A model generated the notes under the pieces. The model did no database searches and was not told the DNA's origin. It worked only from the letters and a program-made list of their open reading frames with translations. Positions 48,936 to 56,974 of a DNA stretch of 64,000 nucleotides are shown here, in pieces; position 1 is the stretch's first letter; each line of letters starts with the position of its first letter. Both the position numbers and the translations under genes were made by a program. The stretch covers positions 97,848 through 161,847 of the forward strand of contig DAHUYN010000004.1 of the NCBI GenBank assembly GCA_027315165.1, written 5' to 3'. This stretch comes from Thermoplasmata archaeon. GTDB lineage: Archaea; Thermoplasmatota; Thermoplasmata; Lutacidiplasmatales; UBA184.

Positions 48936-51182
48936 ATGAGGACCGGGTCTCCGTACCGCCTCGCCCGTCGGGGACCTCCCTCGCCCGGTGGCGACCCGGC
49001 GGCGGCGCCCGTGCGCCGGCTCCGACTGCTCCTCGCCGTCGGGATCGTCCTCCTCGCGGCCTACCTCGCCGTCCTCTCACTCCCGCCGGCGACGGCCCGC
49101 ACCGTGCCTCCGGGCGTGCCCACGTACACCGGGTCGCCCCCCGGGATCTCCAGCCTCGCCTCTGCGGCGGCTGCGGCGGCCGCGACGACCGGCTCCGCGC
49201 CGCAGGTGATCTCGGTCCCGTCGACCTCGAACCTCGCGACCACGCTCGCGCTGAACGTCGGCGTCGAGCCGCGGTCGATCTGCGCGAACAACGGCTCGAG
49301 CTGCAACGTGGCGGCGGGCGAGGCCCGCGTGACGCTCTCGGCCCAGGCCGTCAACGCGCCGGCGCCCTACTGGCCCGACGTGCAGGTCGCCTTCATCCTC
49401 GAGACGACCGCCTATGACGGCGTCTTCGACCACTACAACAGCTTCTACGGCACGGACCCGTGCGCCGCGGCGACGAGCGGGCAGGGGCCGGTCTGCGAGG
49501 AGTCGAACGGCGTCCCGTTCTTCATCGCCAACGCCGGGACCGTCGCGACGGCGATCCAGTCCGAGAACCCGCACTCGAACGTGAGCTTCGCCCTGGTCGA
49601 CTTCTTCGGGACGGACTGCGGCGACTGGGACGACTGCGGGGACGGCTACAAGTACCATGTCGACATCCCGCAGTTCATCTCCGCCGACACCTACGGGGCG
49701 GCGGTCCGCTCGACGTTCCAGGCCGAGGTCCTCGGGGGCGGCTGGGACGGCATCTTCGGCCTCGACGACAACTTCCTGCACTCCCCGAGCATCACGGCGC
49801 TCTACGGGACGATCATCGGCAGCGGACTCGACTGGTCGCCGAACTCCCACCACGTGATCGTCCTGATCGGGTCGACGGCCCCGCGGGACCCGTCCTACGC
49901 GGAGAACTACTACGTCAGCGCCTTCGACAGCTGCTGCGGGGGCTCCCAGGCGACCGGCTGGACCTGCGAGCCGTCCTTCACCTTCTCGAACGGCGCGAGC
50001 CCCCAGTGCGAGGGCTGGGTCCGTTCGCAGGACGGCAACCCGGACGACTCCATCGCCGGCCTCGCCCACTCGGCCAAGCAGTGCACCGAGTCGGTCGGCG
50101 GCGTCTGCACGATCGACACGATCGACCTCTGGGATACCGCGACCGACCCGCTCTCGCAGGGGTGGCCGGCCCCCGGCAACACGTACAAGCCGGGGACGAG
50201 CGGGGCGGGCCCGGGGGGCGCGAAGGTCCAGGTCGACGTCGCCCACGTCATCGACGCCGGCTGCGACCTCGCGGCCGCGACCGGCGGCACCTGGGACGGC
50301 CCGGCGTTCGCGACGTGCCCCGACGGGCAGGCCGGCTCGCTCCAGTACGTGCCCCACGGCCCCCTGTCGAGTCCCAACACCGACAACCCGACGCTCTTCG
50401 CGGCGTTGAAGACGATCGGCTTCGGACCCCTCTACAGTACCCTCGCGGCGAACGGGACCTCGAAGCCGATGTTCACCTTCGTCCCCATCGGGAACATCGC
50501 GGTGGCGCCGAACCCCCAGTTCGCCGCCGCCTGCGTCGCACCGACCGGCTTCGTCAGCTCCTGCCAGACGACGCCGAACCCGCTCGTCGAGGACGGCGTC
50601 CACGTCCTCACCTGGAACTGGAGCACGAACCGCTCGCAGAACGCCCTCTACGCCGGCGACGTCTGGACGGCGGAGTTCAACATCGTCGACGTCGGGCCTC
50701 CCTACGAGACCGCGGTCCCCGTCGACGCCTGTACGACGATCGCCTGCGACGCGGCCGGGAGCGGCGCGATCACCGGCCTGTTCACGTGGGCCGACTACCG
50801 CACGAGCAACGCCTCGACCTCCGAGGTGGTCCAGTCGTTCCCGGTCGCGACGATCACGGTCCAGCTCCCGAGCGCCCCCGGGCCGCCATCGTTCACGCCG
50901 CCCCCGCCGCCGCTGCCCCCACCGGGCCTCCCGGTGCTCGTGGCGCCGACGACGCCGGTGGTGTTCCCGGCCCCGACGCCGAACATCCTGAGCGTGTCGA
51001 ACTTCTCGATCAACGCGGCGTCGGCCGGGTTCCTCGGCGCCGGCTTCGTCAGCGTCACGGTCCGGAACCGGCCGATCGCGATGCGCGTCGCGGCGATGTC
51101 GAAGGCGGGCGGGAACGCCGGCTCTCGGTTCGAGAAGGCCCGAGCCTCGGACGCCGGGTCCGGGGTCGGCCGATTCGAGTAG
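48936..51182 (+). CDS. Large exported protein with von Willebrand A-like core
   Basis: A 748-residue protein (765 if GTG 48885 is used). One N-terminal membrane anchor (LRLLLAVGIVLLAAYLAVLSL) is followed by an Ala/Ser/Thr linker and a large domain. DVQVAFILETTAYDG, VSFALVDFFGTDCGDWDDCG and SHHVIVLIGSTAPRDPSY resemble strands of a VWA/integrin fold, with Glu replacing the first metal Asp. Many Cys (over 20) suggest disulfides. A Pro-rich segment near 665 precedes a C-terminal beta region. Start choice: ATG 48936 has a weak CTAAGT box 30 nt upstream; GTG 48885 overlaps a leader mini-frame. Function unknown, probably surface. Confidence 0.68.
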   Translation: MRTGSPYRLARRGPPSPGGDPAAAPVRRLRLLLAVGIVLLAAYLAVLSLPPATARTVPPGVPTYTGSPPGISSLASAAAAAAATTGSAPQVISVPSTSNLATTLALNVGVEPRSICANNGSSCNVAAGEARVTLSAQAVNAPAPYWPDVQVAFILETTAYDGVFDHYNSFYGTDPCAAATSGQGPVCEESNGVPFFIANAGTVATAIQSENPHSNVSFALVDFFGTDCGDWDDCGDGYKYHVDIPQFISADTYGAAVRSTFQAEVLGGGWDGIFGLDDNFLHSPSITALYGTIIGSGLDWSPNSHHVIVLIGSTAPRDPSYAENYYVSAFDSCCGGSQATGWTCEPSFTFSNGASPQCEGWVRSQDGNPDDSIAGLAHSAKQCTESVGGVCTIDTIDLWDTATDPLSQGWPAPGNTYKPGTSGAGPGGAKVQVDVAHVIDAGCDLAAATGGTWDGPAFATCPDGQAGSLQYVPHGPLSSPNTDNPTLFAALKTIGFGPLYSTLAANGTSKPMFTFVPIGNIAVAPNPQFAAACVAPTGFVSSCQTTPNPLVEDGVHVLTWNWSTNRSQNALYAGDVWTAEFNIVDVGPPYETAVPVDACTTIACDAAGSGAITGLFTWADYRTSNASTSEVVQSFPVATITVQLPSAPGPPSFTPPPPPLPPPGLPVLVAPTTPVVFPAPTPNILSVSNFSINAASAGFLGAGFVSVTVRNRPIAMRVAAMSKAGGNAGSRFEKARASDAGSGVGRFE

Positions 51183-51195
51183 ACCCGGGACGGGC

Positions 51196-52914
51196 TCAGC
51201 CGGCGAAGTCCCCGAGCCGGCGCTGCACCCGTCTCGGTCCCGCGGGCGTCGTCGCCGGGGGCGGCGGCACCGGCGCGGCGGGCTCGACCGACACGGTCTC
51301 ACTCTCGGCCTCGGTCTCGTCGGCGGGAAGCAGAGCGGCGACGTCCGGCCCCTCGGGCTCGGCGGCGAGCAGGAAGGCGACCTCCTCCGCGTTGAGGCCG
51401 AGGTCGCGCGCCACGGCCCGACGGATCGCCCGCAGCCGCTGCGCCTCCTCGGGGGCGCCCGTGGGCCCCCGGAAGAGCCGCTCGAGGAACGGCAGGTACT
51501 GGTCGATGACCTTTCGTCGGGAGGCGTGGTATCGGGACCCCGCCTTCGACGCGACGGCGGTGCGCGTCGCGCGGAGGGCGCGCGTGCGTCCCATCGCGCC
51601 CAGGAACTCGGGGAAGCCGAGGTCGGGGGGGCGCAGCGGCCCGCCCGCCGCCAGCTCGAGGGCGACGCCGCCGGTCATCAGCTCCGTCGCAAAGCTCCAG
51701 AGCGCGTAGACGCGCTCCCGCCTCGCCCAGGAGAGGAACTGGTCGGCCCGACCGAGCACTTCGAAGGCGGCGTAGCGCTCCGGCGCCCGGGCGCCCGCCC
51801 GCGGAAGGTTCTCCTCGACCCAGGGGAGAAGGTCGTCCGGGGTCGCATCGAGGCGGTCCCGGATCTCCACGGAGCGGTAGAAGCGAGGCGCCCGAAAGAG
51901 CTCGGACAAGAGCGCGTAGTAGTCGGAGGCGAGGTCGCGCTTTCCGAGGAGCGTCTCGGCGGTGACGACCTCCGGCCGGACCGAGACCGCTTCGAGGTCG
52001 GTGAGCGCGGCCCGGACATCTCCCTGGCTCCGCTCGAGGATGCGGTCGAGGACGGCCTTCGGGATCGCCCAGCCCTCCTCGCGCGAGACCCGCTCGAGGT
52101 GCGCCCGGAGCTCCGGTCGTGAGACGGGCCCGAACCGGACCCGCGCGACGCCCTGCCGGAACACCGGCGAGTACCGGACGAGCGGGGTCGGGTCGTTCAC
52201 GGTGAGCAGGAGCGGCTGACGGGTCTCTCGAACGAGCTTGGCGATCGCGCCGAGGCCCCCTCGGTCGCTCAGGTCCTTCGGTCGGTTCGTCCCGCGCCAC
52301 TCGGCGAGGTCGCGTTGGGCCCCGGCGAGCCTCGTCCAGGCGCCGCGTCCCCCGGTCGTCGGCACCTCCTCCCAGGACGCGAACGCCGGCGGCGCCCGGT
52401 CGACGCCGAGACCCCAGGCGGCGGCGAGGGCTTCGACGCGACCGTACCGGCCCCGAAGGAACTCCCGGAGCGAGGGCGGTGCGGCCCTCGCCCCCCCGGC
52501 CCCTTCGGTCGCCCTCCCGGTGAGGCAGTCGGCCTCGTCGAGCAGGATCAGCGTCCTCGCGCCACCCTTCGTGCCGACGTAGGTCCCCGAGTCGCCGAGC
52601 GTGTTCGTCATCGACGCCCGCCCGGCGACCTCGGCGATCGCGGACTGGTTGCGCGCGTCGCTCGCGTTCATCTCGACGACGGACCAGCCGAGGTCGTTCG
52701 CGAGCGCGAGGGCCGCGGTCGTCTTTCCGACCCCGGGGGGACCTTCGAGGAGAGCGGCCCTGAGCCGGGGCGGGGCGCTGCCGGGCGTAGCCCAGAGGTC
52801 GGCCCAGGCGCGGAGGTCGTGGAGCGCCTTCGCGTTCCCGACCATCTCGCCGAGCCGTCGGGGCCGAAGGCGCTCGACGAGCGGGCGGGTGTCGTTCGCC
52901 GCCCTCGGGGCCAT
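51196..52914 (-). CDS. rfcL: Replication factor C large subunit, with an unusual insertion
   Basis: A 572-residue clamp-loader ATPase. Walker A GPPGVGKT is at 58-65, Walker B LILLDEAD at 122-129, sensor 1 LLLTVND near 236-241, then SRPELRAHLERVSREEGW and GDVRAALTDLEAV of the AAA+ lid. The C-terminal RRLGDFAG resembles a PCNA-binding PIP box (QRRLGDF). Between Walker B and the usual DRGGLGAI segment lies an extra block (about 133-214) absent from the typical family layout. ATG 52914 is 25 nt from a TATA box, so the longer open frame upstream is not coding. The small RFC subunit is not in this window. Confidence 0.92.
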   Translation of the reverse strand: MAPRAANDTRPLVERLRPRRLGEMVGNAKALHDLRAWADLWATPGSAPPRLRAALLEGPPGVGKTTAALALANDLGWSVVEMNASDARNQSAIAEVAGRASMTNTLGDSGTYVGTKGGARTLILLDEADCLTGRATEGAGGARAAPPSLREFLRGRYGRVEALAAAWGLGVDRAPPAFASWEEVPTTGGRGAWTRLAGAQRDLAEWRGTNRPKDLSDRGGLGAIAKLVRETRQPLLLTVNDPTPLVRYSPVFRQGVARVRFGPVSRPELRAHLERVSREEGWAIPKAVLDRILERSQGDVRAALTDLEAVSVRPEVVTAETLLGKRDLASDYYALLSELFRAPRFYRSVEIRDRLDATPDDLLPWVEENLPRAGARAPERYAAFEVLGRADQFLSWARRERVYALWSFATELMTGGVALELAAGGPLRPPDLGFPEFLGAMGRTRALRATRTAVASKAGSRYHASRRKVIDQYLPFLERLFRGPTGAPEEAQRLRAIRRAVARDLGLNAEEVAFLLAAEPEGPDVAALLPADETEAESETVSVEPAAPVPPPPATTPAGPRRVQRRLGDFAG

Positions 52915-52934
52915 CGCACCGCGAGGGCCTCGGG

Positions 52935-52942
52935 GAGATAAG
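52935..52942 (-). promoter_or_regulatory. TATA box of rfcL
   Basis: CTTATCTC on the minus strand, 25 nt from ATG 52914. Confidence 0.6.
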
Positions 52943-53004
52943 CGCGTGCGGGCGCCGGGGGCAAAGGGGATGTCCGCGGGCCCGCTGACCCCGTCGGAGC
53001 CCCC

Positions 53005-53901
53005 GTGAGCGCCGAGATGCCGAGCCCTTGGGCCTGGGTCGTCTCGACGAGGAGCCGGTTCTCCCCGCGCCACGCCGACGAGGCGGCGTGGCGCTCGGCG
53101 ATGGTGCGGCATGCGCTCGAGAGGGGGGTTCGGCTGTTCTACGTCCCCCCGACGCCGCGGGCCCCCCGTGAGCTCGCGACCCTCGAAGCCGAGCTCGGAG
53201 CCGAGGGTTCGACCCCCACCGCGACCGTGCTCGCGGTGCCGGGCCTGGCCACCGCCGACGTCGACCTCCTCGCGTCCCGTCCGAGAGGCCCTTCGGAGCT
53301 CTGGCTCGAGCTCCCGTCGGCGAGACTCTCGGAGGCCGCCGCGACGGCCCTCAACGGCCTCGAGTCGTCCGGCCGGGTCGCCGCGTGGGGTGTCGACCGG
53401 ACCCGCGGGCCGGCGTCGCGTGAGACGCTCGCTCGAGACCGAGCGCTCGGCGCCTCCTTCGTCCGGCTCCCCGGGAGCCTGCTCAGCGGGCGAGACGAGC
53501 GCGCCGCGATCGCCGACGCGGGCGCGGTCGGTCTCTCGAGGCTCCTCGACGACCCGTTCGCCTCGGGGCGGCTCGACGGGAGCTGGCTCACGACCAGCAG
53601 TGTCGAGCGACCTTCGCTGCGGGGGCCGCCGAGCTTCTCGTCGTTGCAGCAGGGCTGGTCCCCCGTCCTCGCCCTCGGCTTCCTCACCGAGCGAACGGGG
53701 CGCACGCTTCCCGTGGCGGCTCTCCAGTACGCCCGGCGGCTCGCGGGCGACGGCGCCGTGCTCGTCGAGGCCGCGACCGCCGAGGCGTTCGAGGACCTCG
53801 CGCGCGTCGCCGCGTCGCCGCCTCTCGCCCCAGAGGAACTCGCGCGGATCGAGCGTCTCGCGGACGCGCCGGGGCGAGGGGACCCCTCGCCGCTCGGGTA
53901 A
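53005..53901 (+). CDS. Degenerate aldo/keto-reductase-like protein
   Basis: A 298-residue protein with the rhythm of an AKR barrel: AMVRHALERGVRLFYVPPT near the start and ALQYARRLAGDGAVLVEAATAEAFEDLARVAASPPLAPEELARIERL at the end correspond to the first strand and the C-terminal nucleotide-binding region of AKRs. Catalytic Asp/Tyr/Lys/His are not evident (no YxxxE or TK context), so enzymatic activity is doubtful. It may be a binding or regulatory paralogue. GTG 53005 is the first start after the rfcL promoter; no clear TATA box. Followed after 26 bases by a peroxiredoxin. Confidence 0.5.
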   Translation: MSAEMPSPWAWVVSTRSRFSPRHADEAAWRSAMVRHALERGVRLFYVPPTPRAPRELATLEAELGAEGSTPTATVLAVPGLATADVDLLASRPRGPSELWLELPSARLSEAAATALNGLESSGRVAAWGVDRTRGPASRETLARDRALGASFVRLPGSLLSGRDERAAIADAGAVGLSRLLDDPFASGRLDGSWLTTSSVERPSLRGPPSFSSLQQGWSPVLALGFLTERTGRTLPVAALQYARRLAGDGAVLVEAATAEAFEDLARVAASPPLAPEELARIERLADAPGRGDPSPLG

Positions 53902-53906
53902 AATAG
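53898..53906 (+). promoter_or_regulatory. TATA box of the peroxiredoxin gene
   Basis: GTAAAATAG overlaps the preceding stop and is centred 26 nt before ATG 53928: a leaderless start. Confidence 0.6.
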
Positions 53907-53927
53907 CGTCCTCACCCTCGAGACGCC

Positions 53928-54398
53928 ATGCTGAAGGTGGGCGAGACCGCTCCGCCGTTCTCGGGCCGGACGGCGGCGGGTGGGACCCTCGACCTTTCGA
54001 GCCTCCGCGGCCGACCCGTCGTGCTCTACTTCTTCCCGAAATCCAACAGCCTAGGCTGCACAAGAGAGTCGATCGGGTTCGCCCACCTCTACGGGGCGTT
54101 CCGCGCTCAAGGGATCGAGGTCGTCGGCGTGAGCGTCGACACCGTCCAAGCGCAGGCGAAGTTCGCCGAGGACCGCTCGCTGCCGTTCCCGCTCCTCGCG
54201 GACTCGGACCGCGCGATCGCGCGCGCCTACGGCGTGCTCGGGGCGCTCGGCCTCGCCAAACGCGTCACCTTCCTCCTCGACGCCGACCAGCGGGTCCTCG
54301 AGGTCGTCGCCTCCGTGCTGCCCGGCCCGCACGTCTCGAGGGCCCGGGCGCGCTTCCTGGGTTCGACGGTCCCGGCCGCGCCCGGGGCTCCCGCCTAG
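53928..54398 (+). CDS. 1-Cys peroxiredoxin, BCP/PrxQ-like
   Basis: A 156-residue thioredoxin-fold peroxidase: FSGRTAAGGTLDLSSLRGRPVVLYFFPKSNSLGCTRESIG. Cys44 is the peroxidatic residue in the GCT motif, with the usual Thr and distal Arg pattern. There is no other Cys anywhere in the protein, so it must work as a 1-Cys enzyme with an external reductant, whereas many BCPs carry a resolving Cys five residues on. Leaderless promoter of its own. Confidence 0.88.
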   Translation: MLKVGETAPPFSGRTAAGGTLDLSSLRGRPVVLYFFPKSNSLGCTRESIGFAHLYGAFRAQGIEVVGVSVDTVQAQAKFAEDRSLPFPLLADSDRAIARAYGVLGALGLAKRVTFLLDADQRVLEVVASVLPGPHVSRARARFLGSTVPAAPGAPA

Positions 54399-54485
54399 CA
54401 CGTCCGTCGTGCCCGGCGGGCGCGGAGCGTATTAGCCCGGACGGCTGAGGGAGCGCTGCGGTCCCAACGACCGCGAGAGACCGCC

Positions 54486-55724
54486 GTGAAGATCCGAAGC
54501 GTCGAGCCCATCGAGGTCGCCGCCCCGTCCGGAGAGGCTTCGTCGCCGTGGAGCTCGACGGTGATCCTCGTGCGCGTGACGACCGCGAACGGCGCCGTCG
54601 GCTGGGGCGAGGCACCGACCACGCTGATGACGCACCCGGTGCGCGAGAGCGTCCGGGAGGTCGCGAGGTTCTACGAGGGCCACGACGTCGAGGACCTCGC
54701 ACGATGCTTCGCGGAGTTCCACCGCTACTCCTTCTACCTGTCCCGGTCGATGGAGGCGACGAGCGCCCTGAGCGCCGTCGACATCGCCGTCTGGGACCTC
54801 CTCGCGCGGGCGCGCGGCGTCCCGGTGAGCGAGCTGCTCGGCGGGCGGCTTCGAGACCGGGTCCGGGCCTACTCGAACGGCTGGTACTCCGACTGCGTCG
54901 CGCCGGAGGAGTTCGCGGCGAAGGCGAAGCGGGGCGTCGCCGACGGCTTCACCGCCTTCAAGTTCGACCCGTTCGGCGACGCCTACGGCACCCTCTCGCC
55001 CGAGGCGCTGCGCCGCGCCTCCGAGCGCGTCGCCGCGGTGCGCGAGGCCGTCGGCCCGGAGGTCGACCTCCTGATCGAGTACCACGGCCGCTTCTTCCCC
55101 GAGGCGGCGATTCGGGCCGGTCGCGAGCTCGACGCCTACTCGCCCCGCTTCATGGAGGAGCCCGTGCAGCCCGAGCTCTCGGACGCGCTCGCGGAGTTCC
55201 GGGCGAAGGTCCGGACCCCGGTGGCCCTCGGGGAGCGGCTCCTCACCCCGGCCGATTTCGAATCGTTCCTCCGGCGCGGCCTCGTCGACATCCTCCAGCC
55301 CGACATCACGAACTCGGGCGGCTTCACCTACGGCCGCGCGATCGCGGGCGTCGCGACCGCCTACGGGGCTCCCGTCGCCTACCACAACGCCTTCGGTCCG
55401 ATCCAGACGGCCGCGACGCTCCAGATGGACGCCACGCTCCCGACGTTCTTCCTGCAGGAGAGCTTCGAGGCCAGCTGGCCCTCGTGGAAGCGCTCCCTCG
55501 TCCGCGGCTACGAGGTCGAGGGCGGCGAGTTCCGGATCCCGAAGCGGCCCGGCCTCGGCGTCGAGGTCGACGAGCGGGCTGTCGAGCGATTCCGCTCCGA
55601 CACGATCGAGCCGGTCGGGCCCGAGCCGCCGTGGGTCATCGCCGGCACGTGGGTCCCGCGCGGCCCGACGGCGAGCCGCTCGACGCCGGGTCCGGCTCGG
55701 CGCGAGCCGTCGAAGAGCCGCTAG
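54486..55724 (+). CDS. Enolase-superfamily sugar-acid dehydratase-like protein
   Basis: A 412-residue mandelate racemase / muconate lactonising enzyme family member. Capping domain (1-125), then barrel with FTAFKFDPFGDAYG (catalytic Lys region), LLIEYHGRF (first metal ligand), MEEPVQPE (second), LGERLLTPADF (third) and PVAYHNAFGPIQ (His). This set resembles galactonate/gluconate-type dehydratases, which in Thermoplasmata serve nonphosphorylative Entner-Doudoroff sugar breakdown. Exact substrate not determined. GTG start; TATA-like GTATTAGC at 54429-54436 gives a ~28-nt leader. The C-terminal 30 residues are an Arg/Ser/Pro tail whose codons run into the tRNA gene. Confidence 0.85.
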   Translation: MKIRSVEPIEVAAPSGEASSPWSSTVILVRVTTANGAVGWGEAPTTLMTHPVRESVREVARFYEGHDVEDLARCFAEFHRYSFYLSRSMEATSALSAVDIAVWDLLARARGVPVSELLGGRLRDRVRAYSNGWYSDCVAPEEFAAKAKRGVADGFTAFKFDPFGDAYGTLSPEALRRASERVAAVREAVGPEVDLLIEYHGRFFPEAAIRAGRELDAYSPRFMEEPVQPELSDALAEFRAKVRTPVALGERLLTPADFESFLRRGLVDILQPDITNSGGFTYGRAIAGVATAYGAPVAYHNAFGPIQTAATLQMDATLPTFFLQESFEASWPSWKRSLVRGYEVEGGEFRIPKRPGLGVEVDERAVERFRSDTIEPVGPEPPWVIAGTWVPRGPTASRSTPGPARREPSKSR

Positions 55725-55788
55725 GGAGGGTCGAACTCCCGACCTGCCGATTACAAATCGGCCGCTCTGCCGGCTGAGCTATAGCGGC
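55716..55788 (-). tRNA. tRNA-Thr (anticodon TGT)
   Basis: A full cloverleaf on the minus strand: acceptor GCCGCTA/TAGCGGC, D arm GCTC..GAGC, anticodon stem GCCGA/TCGGC with loop TTTGTAA (anticodon TGT at 55753-55755), variable loop AGGTC, and T arm GGGAG-TTCGACC-CTCCC. Discriminator base T. CCA is not encoded and no intron is present. Its 3' end overlaps the last nine bases of the convergent dehydratase gene. An IS-rich region begins just upstream of its 5' end. Confidence 0.96.
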
Positions 55789-55925
55789 ATCTCGCGGGGG
55801 TACCGGTGCTCCGCCGAGATAACGGTTCGGCCCGAGCGCGGGTCGGGTGGTGTGCCAAGGATTGTTGACGGGGGAGGTCTCCCTCCCGTGGGGAACTGCA
55901 AGGAACCCAACAGGAGGAGAGACCC

Positions 55926-56546
55926 GTGGAACCAGAGGAGATCGCCCAGATAGACTTGACGAACGTGTTCCCGAAAGCCCGCGACTTCGGTGCCGAGGCG
56001 CTCGTCCGCTTCCTCCGTGAGGAGGAGGAGCGCCTGGTCGGACTGCTCGAGTCGGACCGTCTCCCCGACGGGCGGCGACGGTTCGTCCGAGGGGGGCGGT
56101 ATCTCCGCACCCTCGTGACGAGGCTCGGTAAGGTGGTCGTCGAGGTGGGTCGAATCTACGACCGACTCCGACGACGGACCTTCGTGCCGGTCCTGCTCGC
56201 CCTCGGATTAGGGCGGCGGCACTACACCCGCGACCTCCGCCTCGCCTGCGCCGAGGAGGCGAGCCGAACCACCTACGGCGAGGCCTCCGAGTCGATCCAG
56301 CGTTCCCTCGGGGTGATCGTCCCCCGGCGGAGCATCTGGAACCTCGTCCAGGAACTCGCCCCGTGGGTCGAGCAAGGGACTCGTAGCGTCCCGATCCGAG
56401 AGGAAGAGGGCGCCCACCTCGCGGACGGCACGTGTGTCCGGGGATGGCGTCGGGGCCGCCAGCACGAGGTGAACGTCGCGGTCCGACAGCGGGCATCGGA
56501 CCACTCGGTCGAGGTGGTCGGGATCCGGCTCGGGGGGCCCGCTGGG
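55926..56546 (+). pseudogene. 5' fragment of an ISLre2-like transposase
   Basis: Encodes about 207 residues: RRRFVRGGRYLRTLVTRLGKVVVEVGRIYDRLRRRTFVPVLLALGLGRRHYTRDLRLACAEEAS, TTYGEASESIQRSLGVIVPRRSIWNLVQELAPWV and HLADGTCVRGW, matching the N-terminal half of ISLre2-like (UPF0236) transposases up to the first catalytic Asp. The reading is cut at 56547 by the inverted repeat of the next element and no continuation is found to the right, so the rest was lost. GGAGGAGAG precedes the ATG. An ATTGTTGAC string at 55861, like the neighbouring element's end, may mark its left terminus. Confidence 0.65.
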
Positions 56547-56626
56547 CTATTGTTGACCGGTAGCCTTGCGTAAGCTCTGTACGGCCCACTGATCTCGGAG
56601 GCTCACCTCGACCGGAAGGTTCATCT

Positions 56627-56651
56627 GGTACGTACCATGTTGGTACGTACG
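56627..56651 (+). repeat. Repeated GGTACGTAC motif upstream of the IS ORFs
   Basis: The palindrome GGTACGTACC (56627-56636) and a second copy GGTACGTACG (56642-56651) lie 15 bp apart immediately before the first IS coding frame. They could be transposase- or repressor-binding sites. Confidence 0.4.
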
Positions 56652-56974
56652 TGGCCTACCTGAAGCGAAAGACGCGCCGCCTCGTGGATGGCACCGTTCA
56701 GTCCTACTGGTACCGCTGCGAAGCCTACCGCGATGACCAGGGGCGTTCCCGGGAGAAGGTCCTGGAGTACCTCGGGAAGAACCCCCAGCAGCGGCAGTTC
56801 CCCCTCGTTCCACCGCTGGCGCGGAGGGTGGCCGCGGTGGTCGCCGAGCCTCTCTCCCCGACCGACGCCATGGGGAAGCTCAAGGACCTCGGTCTCGACG
56901 TCCCCTTCCGCCCTCGGCAACTGATGCTCCTGAACAACCCCCCCCTCCGGCGTCTCGCTCTGCGTGTCGAGTGA
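56651..56974 (+). CDS. Small accessory ORF of the two-ORF IS
   Basis: A 107-residue protein with GTG start: YLKRKTRRLVDGTVQSYWYR, then RDDQGRSREKVLEYLGK, then LKDLGLDVPFRPRQLMLLNNPPLRRLALRVE. The first 50 residues resemble the N-terminal domain found in several transposase families, including IS1634. It ends inside the start of the transposase gene, so translational coupling or frameshifted fusion is possible. DNA binding is inferred. Confidence 0.55.
   Translation: MAYLKRKTRRLVDGTVQSYWYRCEAYRDDQGRSREKVLEYLGKNPQQRQFPLVPPLARRVAAVVAEPLSPTDAMGKLKDLGLDVPFRPRQLMLLNNPPLRRLALRVE

Noticed and set aside
52915..54063. Upstream extension of the rfcL frame
   Set aside because: The TATA box at 52935-52942 lies inside it and the extension is antisense to the AKR-like gene; RfcL homology starts at 52914.
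55859..55870. GGATTGTTGACG as a full inverted repeat partner of the IS at 56547-58640
   Set aside because: Only nine bases match the IS terminus and the orientation is direct, so it cannot pair as the element's end; it may belong to the truncated ISLre2-like copy.
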